A DNA stretch of 64,000 nucleotides from Shinella lacus (GCF_010994755.1 NZ_WHSB02000003.1:653160-717159), one strand, 5' to 3'; numbered from the stretch's first letter, positions 26,203 through 35,540 are shown. Notes: generated by a model not told the origin, from the sequence alone. Numbers and translations are program-made.

Positions 26203-28218
26203 TCAACCGGCGAGCGCTATCGCCGTCCGTTTCCTGTCCATGGGCGCCGGGCGGCCAAGGTGATATCCCTGCGCCTCCACACAACCCTCGATGCGCAGGA
26301 ATGCCAGCTGCTCTCCGGTCTCGACGCCCTCTGCCAGAACGGGAATGCCGAGGCTCCGGCCCAACGCAAGCACGGAGCGGACGATCGCCCGCGCTTCCGA
26401 GCTGTGCTCCGCATCCCGCGTGAAGCAGCCGTCGATCTTGATCTTGTCGAAGGGAAAGCTGCGCAGCGTATCGAAGGAGGAATAGCCGACACCGAAATCG
26501 TCGATCGACAGGCTGACGCCGAGCGCTTTGATCTGGCGCAGGACATGCAGCGCCTTCGCCTTGTCGGCGATGAAGGTCGACTCGGTGATTTCGAGATCCA
26601 GCCGCTCTGGCGGAAGCCCTGTTTCCATGAGGACGTTCTGCAGCAGGCCCGGTATATCCGCATTGATGAATTGAACCGGCGAAAGATTTACGGCTATCCT
26701 GTGCGGCAGCTCCCACGTTGTTGCCTCCGCGCAAGCCGTGCGCAGCACCCATTCGCCGATCGCGATGATATGGCCGGTTTCCTCGGCGATCGGAATGAAG
26801 ACCGCGGGCGAAATGTAGCCCTCCCGCGGATGTCGCCAGCGCAACAACGCCTCGTAGCCGACGGTCTCGCCGGTAGCGACGCATTTCTGCACCTGATAGT
26901 GCAGCGCGAACTGCCCGAGGTCCAACGCCCGGCCGAGATCCTGCACGAGGGCATAGCGTTCCAGGATTGCACGCTCCATCTCTGCTTCGTAAAAGGAGAT
27001 GCGATGTGTAAGGTCGGTCTTGGACTGGTACATCGCCACATCCGCATGACAGATCAGCCCTTCGCGATCGGCCGCGTCGTCTGGATAGATCGCGACCCCG
27101 ATGCTTGCGGCACTCGCCAGATCCGTGCTGCCTATGCGCAGCGGAGCGGTTAGTGCCGCGTCGAGACGGGCGAGGAAAACCTCGAGCTGAGATCGCTCTT
27201 CGAAACGCTTCACAGCCATGAATTCATCACCACCGATCCTTGCGATGAATTCCCCCTCCTCCAGCAACGCGGCCAGCCGCCGGCCGATCGTGGCGAGAAC
27301 GTCATCCCCCGCCTTGTGGCCATGCACGTCGTTGATCTCCTTGAAGCGGTCGAGATCGATGCCGATGACTGCGACTTTCAGGCCCGTCCGGGTTGCCGCC
27401 GCCAGCTCGCTGTCGAGATGGTCGAGGGCGCTGGGGCGGTTCGGCAGGCCAGTCAGCGTATCGTGTAGGGCGAGTTGCCTGAGGCGCTTCAGCGTCTCTT
27501 GCGAAGTCTGCTCGTCGATGAGGTAGCTGATGGCGCCGGAACCCGCCACAAGCATGCCGACACCCACGACGGCGAAAGCCGCAAGCGCCGAGGATGCCGC
27601 CGAACTTTCGGCGGCTGCGGCGGGCGTCACCGTGATTGCTGCCATTCCGGTAAAATGTAGGCTGACGACGGTGAGCACAAAAAGCCCGACCGGCAGCAGG
27701 CCGGCATTCTTCACGAGGGGTTTTACCGCCTGTCGAAACGTCAACGCCCCGAGCAAAACTGCGAAAATCAGCGAGAGCAGGATGTAACCGGCTTCCCATT
27801 CGATCGTGCCCTCGATGCGGAAGGCGAACATGCCGCTGTAGTGCATTGCGGAGATTGCAAGGCCGACGATGGCGCCGCCCAGTTCCGGTGCTGCGCGCAG
27901 CGATGGGGAGAGTGCCAGCCACAGGCCGTAGGTCGAGCCGGCCACCGCGACGAAGAGTGAGACCATCGTCCACGCCGGATCGAAGGTTATGGGCGTGCCT
28001 GCGTCATAGGCGACAACGGCGATGAAATGCATGCACCAGATCGAAGAGCCCGCCGCCTGCGAGGCCAACAGCACCCAGCCCGCGCGCTGCCTCCCCTCTC
28101 GCGCCTGTGCCTGTCGAAACAGGCGGAACGTCACCCAGCTTCCGGCGATACCGACGAGGAGGGCAAGCAGGACGAGCCATAAATTGTGCTCGACCACCAG
28201 GCACGAAATGACACGCAT
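26203..28218 (-). CDS. MHYT-GGDEF-EAL cyclic-di-GMP signalling protein
   Basis: 671 residues. About seven membrane helices in the first 250 residues carry three MHYT-type motifs (MHFIAVVAY, MHYSGMFAF, LHFTGMAAI), a proposed copper or gas sensor. The GGDEF domain has intact RIGGDEF and the EAL domain has YEALLRW, NLSP, ITES, DDFGVGYSS, KIKID and AEGVET, so both diguanylate cyclase and phosphodiesterase activities are possible. It is an inner membrane sensor with cytoplasmic catalytic domains. It is monocistronic, with a 161-base gap to the next gene upstream. Confidence 0.93.
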   Translation of the reverse strand: MRVISCLVVEHNLWLVLLALLVGIAGSWVTFRLFRQAQAREGRQRAGWVLLASQAAGSSIWCMHFIAVVAYDAGTPITFDPAWTMVSLFVAVAGSTYGLWLALSPSLRAAPELGGAIVGLAISAMHYSGMFAFRIEGTIEWEAGYILLSLIFAVLLGALTFRQAVKPLVKNAGLLPVGLFVLTVVSLHFTGMAAITVTPAAAAESSAASSALAAFAVVGVGMLVAGSGAISYLIDEQTSQETLKRLRQLALHDTLTGLPNRPSALDHLDSELAAATRTGLKVAVIGIDLDRFKEINDVHGHKAGDDVLATIGRRLAALLEEGEFIARIGGDEFMAVKRFEERSQLEVFLARLDAALTAPLRIGSTDLASAASIGVAIYPDDAADREGLICHADVAMYQSKTDLTHRISFYEAEMERAILERYALVQDLGRALDLGQFALHYQVQKCVATGETVGYEALLRWRHPREGYISPAVFIPIAEETGHIIAIGEWVLRTACAEATTWELPHRIAVNLSPVQFINADIPGLLQNVLMETGLPPERLDLEITESTFIADKAKALHVLRQIKALGVSLSIDDFGVGYSSFDTLRSFPFDKIKIDGCFTRDAEHSSEARAIVRSVLALGRSLGIPVLAEGVETGEQLAFLRIEGCVEAQGYHLGRPAPMDRKRTAIALAG

Positions 28219-28379
28219 TCAAATACCCCGGAGACGGGCGGCGCGAACGCATAACGCGTGTATTCGCATTAAATTCCGCACGCCTAGCGAGAACCAAGAA
28301 TGTGCAAAACTCTCTAAAATTCGGCTAGCGGTTATGGTTAATACGAAGATGCACTTTTTGAGTGCAATCCCGAATTGGG

Positions 28380-29312
28380 TCAGGTCCAAGCGTAGCGCAC
28401 GATATGGAAGAACACGGGGGCTGCGAAGACGAGGCTGTCGGCGCGATCGAGCACGCCGCCATGGCCCTCGATCATGTGGCCCCAGTCCTTCACGCCGCGG
28501 TCGCGCTTGATGGCGGAGGCGACGAGGCCGCCGAAGAAGCCCATGATGCAGGCGAGCCCCGCAAGGGCACCCGCTTCGAGCGGCGAAAAGGGTGTCAGCC
28601 AGTAGAGGCCGGCGCCCAGCACTGAGGCGCTCAAAATGCCGCCGATCAGGCCCTCCCAGGTTTTTGATGGCGAGACGTTGGGTGCGATCTTGTGGCGGCC
28701 GAAGAGCTTTCCAAAAATGTATTGCAGCACGTCGCTGCCCTGGACGGTGGCGATCAGGAAGGCGATCAGGAGCAGGCCGCGGCCCTCGTTGCCGGGAATG
28801 GGCAGCGTCACCAGCGCCGGCACATGGCTGATGCAATAGACCGACAGCATGATGCCCCATTGCTGCTCGCTGACCCGTTCGAGGAAGCGGGACGTGTCGC
28901 CGCGAATGGCGGTGAGCGCCGGCATGGCGAGGAAGCAGTAGACTGGCACGAAGATCGAATAGAGCCCATACCAGTCGATCCAGATCAGGTAATATTGCAC
29001 CGGGATGACGACCAGGAACATGCCGAGCAGCGTCCAGCGGTCGGCATGGCGCGTGTTGGTGAGGGTGACGTACTCGCGAAGGGCCGCGAAGGAGACGAAG
29101 GCAAAGAGCAGGATGACGCCGCCGGTGCCGAACAGGAAGGCGACGCTGATGCCCGCGACCATGATCCACCATGCCTTGATGCGGGCATTGAGATTGTCGA
29201 GCGTCGCCGGCAGCGGCTTTTCGCTGCGGTAGGACAGTACGCCCGCGACGAGGCTCGCCGTCACGAGCACGGCGACGAGGCCCAGGAAGAGGCGGGTGGT
29301 GTCTTCGCTCAT
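28380..29312 (-). CDS. phosphatidate cytidylyltransferase, YnbB-like
   Basis: 310 residues, about eight membrane helices. The CDP-diglyceride synthase signature is complete: SAIKRDRGVKDWG followed by EGHGGVLDRADS. The enzyme makes CDP-diacylglycerol from phosphatidate and CTP. The gene is additional to the expected housekeeping cdsA and lies in a ynbABCD-like set, so YnbB is the closer analogue. Its start overlaps the acyltransferase stop (ATGA). It is the last gene of a five-gene minus-strand operon. Confidence 0.9.
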   Translation of the reverse strand: MSEDTTRLFLGLVAVLVTASLVAGVLSYRSEKPLPATLDNLNARIKAWWIMVAGISVAFLFGTGGVILLFAFVSFAALREYVTLTNTRHADRWTLLGMFLVVIPVQYYLIWIDWYGLYSIFVPVYCFLAMPALTAIRGDTSRFLERVSEQQWGIMLSVYCISHVPALVTLPIPGNEGRGLLLIAFLIATVQGSDVLQYIFGKLFGRHKIAPNVSPSKTWEGLIGGILSASVLGAGLYWLTPFSPLEAGALAGLACIMGFFGGLVASAIKRDRGVKDWGHMIEGHGGVLDRADSLVFAAPVFFHIVRYAWT

Positions 29313-29965
29313 CGGTGAACATCCTTTTGCGGCGCGAGCAGGAGAAGAGACTGGCGGGCGCGATCGAGAAAGACCTTGCGGTCCTCTCCCTCTTCCAAAG
29401 TCAGCGGCGCGCCAAAAACGACACGGCAGAGCAGCGGGACCGGCAGCACCGCGCCCTTGGGCAGAACGCGCGACATGTTCTCGATCCAGCAGGGCACGAG
29501 CTCGACATCCGGCCGGGCGAGCGCGAGATTGTAGAGGCCGGAGCGGAAGCGCAGCAGCGGCTCCTCCGTCATGTTGCGCGTGCCCTCGGGAAAGAAGATC
29601 AGGGATTCGCCGGCCGCAAGCGCGTCGAGCATCACCTGCATCGGATCGGCGGTGCGCTCCACCCAGTTGCGCTCGACGAGGACGGTGCGTAGCAGTTTTT
29701 TCGCGATGACGCGGCGGATGGCGCCGGCATTCCAATAGTCCGCGCCGGCGACGGCGGCGGTGCGGGCACGCTCGCCGGGCGGCAGGCAGGTCGAGACCAG
29801 GATGAAATCGCCATGGCTTGCATGATTGGCGAAATAGATGCGCTGCCGGCCGGTCGGTGCCGATCCGGCCCAGATCGGCCGCACGCCGGTGACGACGCGC
29901 GCAAGGCCGGCAAGGGCCGCACCGGACACGACTTGCAACACGGAGGCCCCGCCGCCGCTCAGCAT
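29309..29965 (-). CDS. lysophospholipid acyltransferase family protein (PlsC-like)
   Basis: 218 residues. The acyltransferase box NHASHGD (NHxxxxD) and the substrate motif FPEGTRN are intact. An N-terminal hydrophobic helix likely anchors it to the inner membrane. It would acylate lysophosphatidate or a related acceptor to supply phosphatidate to the CDP-diglyceride synthase encoded next. The gene overlaps both neighbours, by 7 and 4 bases. E. coli ynbABCD has no such member. Confidence 0.9.
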   Translation of the reverse strand: MLSGGGASVLQVVSGAALAGLARVVTGVRPIWAGSAPTGRQRIYFANHASHGDFILVSTCLPPGERARTAAVAGADYWNAGAIRRVIAKKLLRTVLVERNWVERTADPMQVMLDALAAGESLIFFPEGTRNMTEEPLLRFRSGLYNLALARPDVELVPCWIENMSRVLPKGAVLPVPLLCRVVFGAPLTLEEGEDRKVFLDRARQSLLLLAPQKDVHR

Positions 29966-30399
29966 AGGCAGGCTCCATCCGTCGCGTCGATGAGCAGGAT
30001 GGCATAGAGCGCCACGGCGATGAGCAGCGATGTGCGTTGCAGCCAGAGGAGCCGGCGGCAGCCTGCAAGGCGCGTGGCCAACGGTGCCGGTGCGCCGTCG
30101 CGGGCGCGAAGCCCCATGCGGGCTAGCACGTCGTCGACGGCGGAGAGGCCAACGGCCTCCTCGTCATGCGACCCGGCGAGCCGGAACAGGGCGGCATCGA
30201 ACAGCAGGTGGACCGACAGGGCGAGCGGCATTAGGCAGAAGGCGAGCAGCAGCCACCAGGCGAGCGGCGCGGCAAAACCATGGGCACCAGCCGTCGGCGG
30301 GGCGATGGCGAGGATCAGCAGGGCCACCGCCCCGCCAATGAAACCATTGCGCCGCAGGCGGCGGGTCGCATCGGCCGTCAGCACGCTCCATTCCGTCAT
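29959..30399 (-). CDS. small membrane protein of the ynb-like operon
   Basis: 146 residues. Three hydrophobic segments (about 19-37, 45-70 and 122-138) and a short hydrophilic region AGSHDEEAVGLSAVDDVLAR. I do not recognise a family. Translation is coupled to the phosphatase gene upstream (ATGA overlap) and overlaps the acyltransferase start, so it probably works with the lipid enzymes at the membrane. Confidence 0.8.
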   Translation of the reverse strand: MTEWSVLTADATRRLRRNGFIGGAVALLILAIAPPTAGAHGFAAPLAWWLLLAFCLMPLALSVHLLFDAALFRLAGSHDEEAVGLSAVDDVLARMGLRARDGAPAPLATRLAGCRRLLWLQRTSLLIAVALYAILLIDATDGACLC

Positions 30400-31730
30400 C
30401 GCGCCGCCTCTTCGATGACGACATAGGTCTCCAGCGCGATATGCACGGGGCGCCCCGTGGCCTTGATCTGGGCGACGGCTGCGGCGCCGCCGGTCGCAAG
30501 GCCCGACCGGATCAGCCAGCAGGCCGCAACGACGACGCTGCGCTGGAAGCCGAGCGCGCAGCAGATGAGGACGGGGCCGTGCCGCCGGGCTTCCTCCACC
30601 GCAACAGCCGCTTCGCGGATGCGCGCGGCGGGGACGGGAAGCAGGTCGAGCGTCGGGAAGGCATACCAGGCGAGGCCGGGGGCCACGACGCCCGGTAGCT
30701 CCGCCGCCATGTCGATGACGGCGGCGTAGGTGGAAAGCTCGCTACGGTTCGGAACCCGGCCGAGGAAGACGCCGTCCGCAATCTCCACCGCCGCCGGAAG
30801 CCGTCGCGTCCACCAGCGGACATTTGCGCGCGCGCCGAGCCGGTAGGGTAAGAGCAGCCAGCGGCTCGCAAGGCTGATGCGGCCATCCGCTCGCTTCTGG
30901 AAGACGCCGACACCGGCGCCGGCAAAACCGGCCGCGACGATGGCGAGCGCGAGCGACGGCCAGAGCAGCAGCAGCCCTGCCCCGGAATCCAGTGTCGCGA
31001 GCACGGTCAAAACGAGGAAGGCCGCGGCGCCGGCGGCATAGTAGGTCGCGAGCCGCCATGCCTTGGCATCGTCTGTCCGGCGGAAGCCGGCGAGCGGCGA
31101 AGGGTTGTCCGCGGGGAAAAGCCAGAGCGCGAAGAGGCCGAGCAGCGCGCCGGTCGGGATGTCGATGGCGTGGTGCTGCCAGGTGGTCAGCACGGAAGCG
31201 CCGATCAGCAGGCTCCAGACATGCCACAGAGCGAGTGTTTTGCCGCGCAGCCGCACGCGCCAGTGATCCCAGATGATGACGAGCAGCGCGATATGCAACG
31301 ACGGCGCCTGGTTGAACGGCTTGTCGAAGCCGCCGAGCACGTCGAACATGAAACCGGGCAGCCCATCCGTCTCCGGCCGCACGAAGATCGCCTGCAAGGG
31401 AAAGGCGATGAAGCAGAGGACGGCGGCGACCTGCGCCGTCAGATATCGCCGCGCCAGCCGGCCGACCTCCGTTGGCGTGTCGTTGACGAAGAGCGAGAGC
31501 GCGTAGAAGGCGTTGATCGACCAATAGGGCAGGATCGTCCAGGCGATGAAGGGAATGTGTTTTTCCCAGCCGAAGGCGAGGTTCGGCACGTCGGTCCTCA
31601 GCGACGCCAGCCAGTTCGCCGTGCCGTAGGTCAGGTAGAAGAACGGTGCCAGAAAGACGAGCCACAGGGCCGCAGCGCGGAAAACCGCGCGGCGGTCGAC
31701 GGCTGGAACGGATGCGACGCCCTCCCCCAT
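30396..31730 (-). CDS. PAP2 phosphatase / dual-specificity phosphatase fusion, YnbD-like
   Basis: 444 residues. The N-terminal half is a polytopic PAP2-type domain with APSLHIALL and TTWQHHAIDIPTG (His/Asp of the phosphatase site). After about residue 300 comes a cytoplasmic dual-specificity phosphatase domain with CALGFQRS (Cys391, Arg397; CX5R). The usual His before the catalytic Cys is Cys here. E. coli YnbD has the same architecture. A likely job is removing phosphate from a phospholipid intermediate such as a phosphatidylglycerophosphate-type product; this is inference. Confidence 0.88.
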   Translation of the reverse strand: MGEGVASVPAVDRRAVFRAAALWLVFLAPFFYLTYGTANWLASLRTDVPNLAFGWEKHIPFIAWTILPYWSINAFYALSLFVNDTPTEVGRLARRYLTAQVAAVLCFIAFPLQAIFVRPETDGLPGFMFDVLGGFDKPFNQAPSLHIALLVIIWDHWRVRLRGKTLALWHVWSLLIGASVLTTWQHHAIDIPTGALLGLFALWLFPADNPSPLAGFRRTDDAKAWRLATYYAAGAAAFLVLTVLATLDSGAGLLLLWPSLALAIVAAGFAGAGVGVFQKRADGRISLASRWLLLPYRLGARANVRWWTRRLPAAVEIADGVFLGRVPNRSELSTYAAVIDMAAELPGVVAPGLAWYAFPTLDLLPVPAARIREAAVAVEEARRHGPVLICCALGFQRSVVVAACWLIRSGLATGGAAAVAQIKATGRPVHIALETYVVIEEAAR

Positions 31731-31737
31731 GCTCGCC

Positions 31738-33474
31738 TCAGACGCGCTCGGCCAGCGACACGGTGAAGATGCCCCATTTGTCGATGCGTTGCTCGATCTT
31801 GCGAAAGCCGGCGGCAGCGACGAGCTGGTCCATCTCCTGCTGGGTGCGCCGGCGCATGATCCAGGCCTCGCCGCCGCGATGCGAGGTGAGCGCGCGGGCG
31901 ATCATTTCGAGCTGCGGATGCCAGGGCTGGCCGGTATAGATGAGCAGCGATCCGGGCTCCAGCGCGCGCGAGAGGCCGGCGAGCGAAGCCTCGATCAGGG
32001 CATTGTCCGGGAAGAGTTCGTAGAGGCCGGAGACGATGGCGAGCGTCGGCCGCGGCTCGGTGGCCGCCAGTCCCTCCCCGTCGAAGGCATCGGCCCGGTG
32101 GAAGGCGGCGACATCTTGCAGGCCGCGCTCGGCGATCAGCGCCGTGCCTTTCTCCACGTTGATCGGCGAATAATCCTGCAGGCGGATGTTTTCCGGCTTG
32201 GCCTCGGATGCCGCCACCGCATCGAGCACGTAGCGCCCGTGGCCGGCGGCAATGTCGAGCACGCGCAACGGCTTGCCCTCCGCCTTGAGGCGCGACAGCG
32301 CGCTGCCGATCAGCTCTTGCAGATGGACCTTGCGCTGGCGGATGCCGCGCCAGCCGATCGCGTCGAGGAATTGCCGGTCGATGAGCCGGCCGCCAGGGCC
32401 GAGCCCGCGCGCCTCGTCCTCATAGACATAATCCAGCGTCGAGCCGGAATCGAAGCCTGTCTTCACGCCCGTCTCGATGCCCTTGGAGAAGAGGCCGCCA
32501 AAGCGGATCGAGGCGCGGGTGATGGCCCAATAGAGCCCGCGCGCGGAAAAAAGCGAAAGCGGCGTCGCCAGCCGGTCGGCCTCGTCGCGGGTATAGCCGG
32601 AAAGATGCGCCTGCCGGATATCCGCCACCACCGGCGGCTCGGCAAAACGCGCGGAGAGGAAGGCGCGCACTTTTTCCAGTGCTTTGGCACGGTCCCTTTC
32701 CCCGAGCGTGTCGTGATAGAAGCCGGGCAGGACGTGGCGTTCCTTGATCGTGCTGCCGAGGTTTTCGAAGAAGCGATGTTGCGGCGCGTGGCGCACGACG
32801 AAGTCGCTGCCGGAGATAAGAAGCTGCGTCGGCACGGTGATGGCACGCGCATCGGCGACCACCCGGTCTGCGGCCTCATACAGTTCCAGCAGGATGTTCG
32901 AGGCGATGGGGCGGGTGATCAGCGGGTCGCTCTCGAAGGAGGCGATGCGCGCAGGATCATGCGTCAGGAAGCGCGCCTTGACGTAGGAATTGACGAAGAA
33001 CGTGCCCTTGAGCTTCTGCCAGAGCGCGATGCCCTCATTGGCGAAGGGCACGTAGAGCTTCACATCGAAGGCCGGCGAGGCGAGCACCAGCGCGCGGATA
33101 TGCGGCGCATAATCGTGCACCCAGGTCGACGCGAGAACCGCGCCGACGCTCTGCGCGACGACGGCGATCTGATGCGTCGCGAAACCGCCGGTCTCGCTGA
33201 TATGGCGAACGAAGCAGTCGAGATCGCGCACCGAATGGGCGAAGGAGGGTGAATAGCCGCGTTCGCCGGGCGACCGGCCGTGGCCGCGCGCATCCCAGGC
33301 GTAGAAGGCGAAATCATCGAGCCCGAGTTCCTCGACGAGATGCGCCACCCGGCCGCCATGCTCGTGGCCGCGGTGCAAAAGCACGATCGCGCCCTTCGCG
33401 GTGCCGGAACGGGCTGGCCAGGCGCGGTAGAAAAGCTCCACGCCATCATGGCTCGCAAACGCCGATTCGATCAT
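31738..33474 (-). CDS. alpha/beta hydrolase - methyltransferase fusion, YnbC-like
   Basis: 578 residues. The N-terminal serine hydrolase resembles monoacylglycerol lipases (HRGHEHGGR, DARGHGRSPG, nucleophile Ser109 in VAQSVGAV, Asp224, His254 in GFYHDTLGE). The C-terminal class I SAM methyltransferase-like domain has motif I VLDIAAGHGRY near residue 405. Length and order match E. coli YnbC. It may trim and methylate a lipid. Start 33474 is preferred because GGAGAGGG lies upstream; 33501 is the alternative. The phosphatase gene follows after 7 bases. Confidence 0.9.
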   Translation of the reverse strand: MIESAFASHDGVELFYRAWPARSGTAKGAIVLLHRGHEHGGRVAHLVEELGLDDFAFYAWDARGHGRSPGERGYSPSFAHSVRDLDCFVRHISETGGFATHQIAVVAQSVGAVLASTWVHDYAPHIRALVLASPAFDVKLYVPFANEGIALWQKLKGTFFVNSYVKARFLTHDPARIASFESDPLITRPIASNILLELYEAADRVVADARAITVPTQLLISGSDFVVRHAPQHRFFENLGSTIKERHVLPGFYHDTLGERDRAKALEKVRAFLSARFAEPPVVADIRQAHLSGYTRDEADRLATPLSLFSARGLYWAITRASIRFGGLFSKGIETGVKTGFDSGSTLDYVYEDEARGLGPGGRLIDRQFLDAIGWRGIRQRKVHLQELIGSALSRLKAEGKPLRVLDIAAGHGRYVLDAVAASEAKPENIRLQDYSPINVEKGTALIAERGLQDVAAFHRADAFDGEGLAATEPRPTLAIVSGLYELFPDNALIEASLAGLSRALEPGSLLIYTGQPWHPQLEMIARALTSHRGGEAWIMRRRTQQEMDQLVAAAGFRKIEQRIDKWGIFTVSLAERV

Positions 33475-33520
33475 TCTGTCCCTCTCCCATGCAAAGCTCA
33501 CCCCACCTATACGGATGAGA

Positions 33521-33548
33521 CGCCATGTTTGCAGTTGATTTCATGGCG
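33521..33548. promoter_or_regulatory. dyad in the ynbC/ynbA divergent interval
   Basis: CGCCATG and CATGGCG separated by 14 bases, midway between the two divergent ynb-like transcription units. Could be an operator or a 5' leader hairpin of the phosphatidyltransferase mRNA. No known regulator consensus matched. Confidence 0.3.
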
Positions 33549-33593
33549 TTGCGTCTGCATTTGTTGAGCGCAATCGAGCGGATTCGAGCTTTC

Positions 33594-34190
33594 ATGTCGA
33601 TCTATAAACTGAAATCGTCCTTCCAGAATATGCTTCGCCCGCTTGTCGGCCGGCTGGCGGCCATGGGCGTCACCGCCAACCAGGTGACGCTGATCGCCGC
33701 GGTCGTCTCGGTGGCGATCGGCGCGCTCCTCGTCGTGAACCCCGCGCCCGCGCTCTTCGCGCTCGTGCCGGTCTGGATGTTCCTGCGCATGGCCTTCAAT
33801 GCGGTGGACGGCATGCTGGCCCGCGAACACGGCCAGAAGAGCCCGCTCGGCGGCTATCTCAACGAGATTTCCGACGTGGTTTCCGATGCCGCGCTTTACA
33901 TCCCCTTCGCGTTGGTGGCGCCGTTTTCGCTGCCATGGTTCATGGCCATCGTCTTCCTTGCGACGCTGACGGAATTTGCCGGCGTGCTCGGCGTCGCCCA
34001 TGGCAACGGGCGCAGCTACGAGGGACCCATGGGCAAGAGCGACCGTGCGCTTCTCTTCGGCGCGCTCGGGGTGCTGGTCGCGGGCTTCGGCACGCTGCCG
34101 GCCTGGACCTGGCATATCCAGCCGATGGCCTGCGTGCTGCTCGCCTGGACGGTCGTCAACCGCGTGCGTGCGGGCCTTACCGAAGCTTAG
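33594..34190 (+). CDS. CDP-alcohol phosphatidyltransferase, YnbA-like
   Basis: 198 residues, five to six membrane helices. The CDP-alcohol phosphotransferase motif DGMLAREHGQKSPLGGYLN is followed by EISD; the third motif Asp is replaced by Asn. The N-terminus SIYKLKSSFQNMLRP and the placing beside YnbB/C/D-like genes match E. coli YnbA. It would transfer a phosphatidyl group from CDP-diacylglycerol to an unidentified alcohol. Start 33594 fits family length; starts at 33525 or 33543 add 17-23 residues. Ribosome binding site weak. The stop overlaps the rarA stop on the other strand. Confidence 0.88.
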   Translation: MSIYKLKSSFQNMLRPLVGRLAAMGVTANQVTLIAAVVSVAIGALLVVNPAPALFALVPVWMFLRMAFNAVDGMLAREHGQKSPLGGYLNEISDVVSDAALYIPFALVAPFSLPWFMAIVFLATLTEFAGVLGVAHGNGRSYEGPMGKSDRALLFGALGVLVAGFGTLPAWTWHIQPMACVLLAWTVVNRVRAGLTEA

Positions 34191-35497
34191 CGTCCGAACC
34201 GGCGCGGCGTCGGCCGGCCGGTCACCTGGTCCCAATGTTCGTCGGCGCGCCGCTCGAAGGTCGCTGCATCGCGGGCGTCACTCTGGTAGAAGCTGCCGCG
34301 CGATACGTCCGGCGCATAGGTTTGCTCGCTCCAGCCACGGCCGTCGTCATGCGGGAAGGCATAGCCGACGTGACCGAGCGCGGCCGCGCCCTTGTAATGC
34401 GCATCGCGCAGATGCATCGGCACGGACGACGGCGCCTCCTTCGCCACATGGGCAAGCGCCAGCGAAATGCCGCGGCAGGCGGAATTGGATTTTGGCGCCC
34501 GCGCGACTTGCAGTGCCGCATGGGCGAGGATGATCTGCGCTTCGGGATAACCGATCTTCTCCACCGCATGCAGCGCCGCGACAGCGGTCTGGAGTGCGGT
34601 GTTGTCGGCGAGGCCGACGTCTTCCGATGCGTGGATCATGATGCGGCGGGCAATGTAACGCGGGTCCTCGCCGCCATGGATCAGCCGCGCCAGCCAGTAG
34701 AGCGTCGCATCGGGATCGGAACCGCGCATCGATTTCACGAAGGCCGAGACGACGTCGTAATGCGCATCGCCCGACCGGTCATGATTGACGGGCGCTGCCG
34801 CATAGGCCTCCTCGATCATCGCCTCAGTGATGACGACCGGCTTGCCCGGCGCATGTCCGACCGCGAGGCTTTCCAGCACCGTCAGGGCCCGGCGCGCGTC
34901 ACCCCCGGAGCGCCCGGCGATACGGCGCAGCATGGCGGGCTCCAGCACGACGTCGATGCCGCGCTCCGCCAGATGGCTGAGGCCGCGGCGCACCACCTCT
35001 TCCATCTCCTCGATGGCGAGCGGCTCCAGCTTGAGGATGGTCGAGCGCGAGATGAGCGCGGGTGTCAGTGTGTGGTAAGGGTTGCCGGTCGTCGCTCCGA
35101 TAAAGTCGGCGACGCCCTCCTCGCAAAGTGCCAGTAGATGATCCTGCTGCGTTGCGCTGAAGCGGTGCACCTCGTCGGCGAAGAGCAAAGTGGGTCGCAT
35201 GCGCGCCTCGTCGGCGATCTTGCGGATGTCGGCGACGTTGTTGTGTGCAGCATGCAGTGGGCGGAAACTCTTGCCCAGCATATTGCCGATGGCGCGTGCG
35301 ATGGACGTCTTGCCGAGGCCGGGCGGGCCGTAGAGGATGATGCTGCCCAGCCGGCCGGCAGCGATGCGCCGCCGCAGCATCGATCCCTCGCCGATGATCT
35401 TCTCCTGCCCGATCACGTCGTCCAGCGTCGCCGGGCGCAATTCGGCCGCAAGTGGCATGGAGCCGGTGCGCGGTGCGGCGTCGAAAAGATCGGTCAT
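34187..35497 (-). CDS. rarA: replication-associated recombination protein A (RarA/MgsA)
   Basis: 436 residues, AAA+ ATPase related to clamp-loader subunits. Walker A GPPGLGKT (57-64), Walker B LLFADEVHRF (Asp108, Glu109), and the C-terminal tetramerisation region with LAMHLRDAHYKG-type motif (PMHLRDAHYKGAAALG). RarA acts at stalled replication forks. It is transcribed alone, toward the YnbA-like gene. Confidence 0.96.
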   Translation of the reverse strand: MTDLFDAAPRTGSMPLAAELRPATLDDVIGQEKIIGEGSMLRRRIAAGRLGSIILYGPPGLGKTSIARAIGNMLGKSFRPLHAAHNNVADIRKIADEARMRPTLLFADEVHRFSATQQDHLLALCEEGVADFIGATTGNPYHTLTPALISRSTILKLEPLAIEEMEEVVRRGLSHLAERGIDVVLEPAMLRRIAGRSGGDARRALTVLESLAVGHAPGKPVVITEAMIEEAYAAAPVNHDRSGDAHYDVVSAFVKSMRGSDPDATLYWLARLIHGGEDPRYIARRIMIHASEDVGLADNTALQTAVAALHAVEKIGYPEAQIILAHAALQVARAPKSNSACRGISLALAHVAKEAPSSVPMHLRDAHYKGAAALGHVGYAFPHDDGRGWSEQTYAPDVSRGSFYQSDARDAATFERRADEHWDQVTGRPTPRRFGR

Positions 35498-35540
35498 GGG
35501 ATCCCCGTCGAAAAGTTGTCCGCCGACCGGGCGCGAGAAA

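Noticed and set aside
25826..26884. 352-codon minus-strand frame across the pseudogene and EAL regions
   Set aside because: It overlaps the EAL domain in a different frame and is Arg-rich with no domain match.
28380..30068. A fusion of a long leader with the CDP-diglyceride synthase
   Set aside because: The leader frame runs over the PlsC-type gene, which has its own motifs and an ATGA overlap. The synthase starts at 29312.
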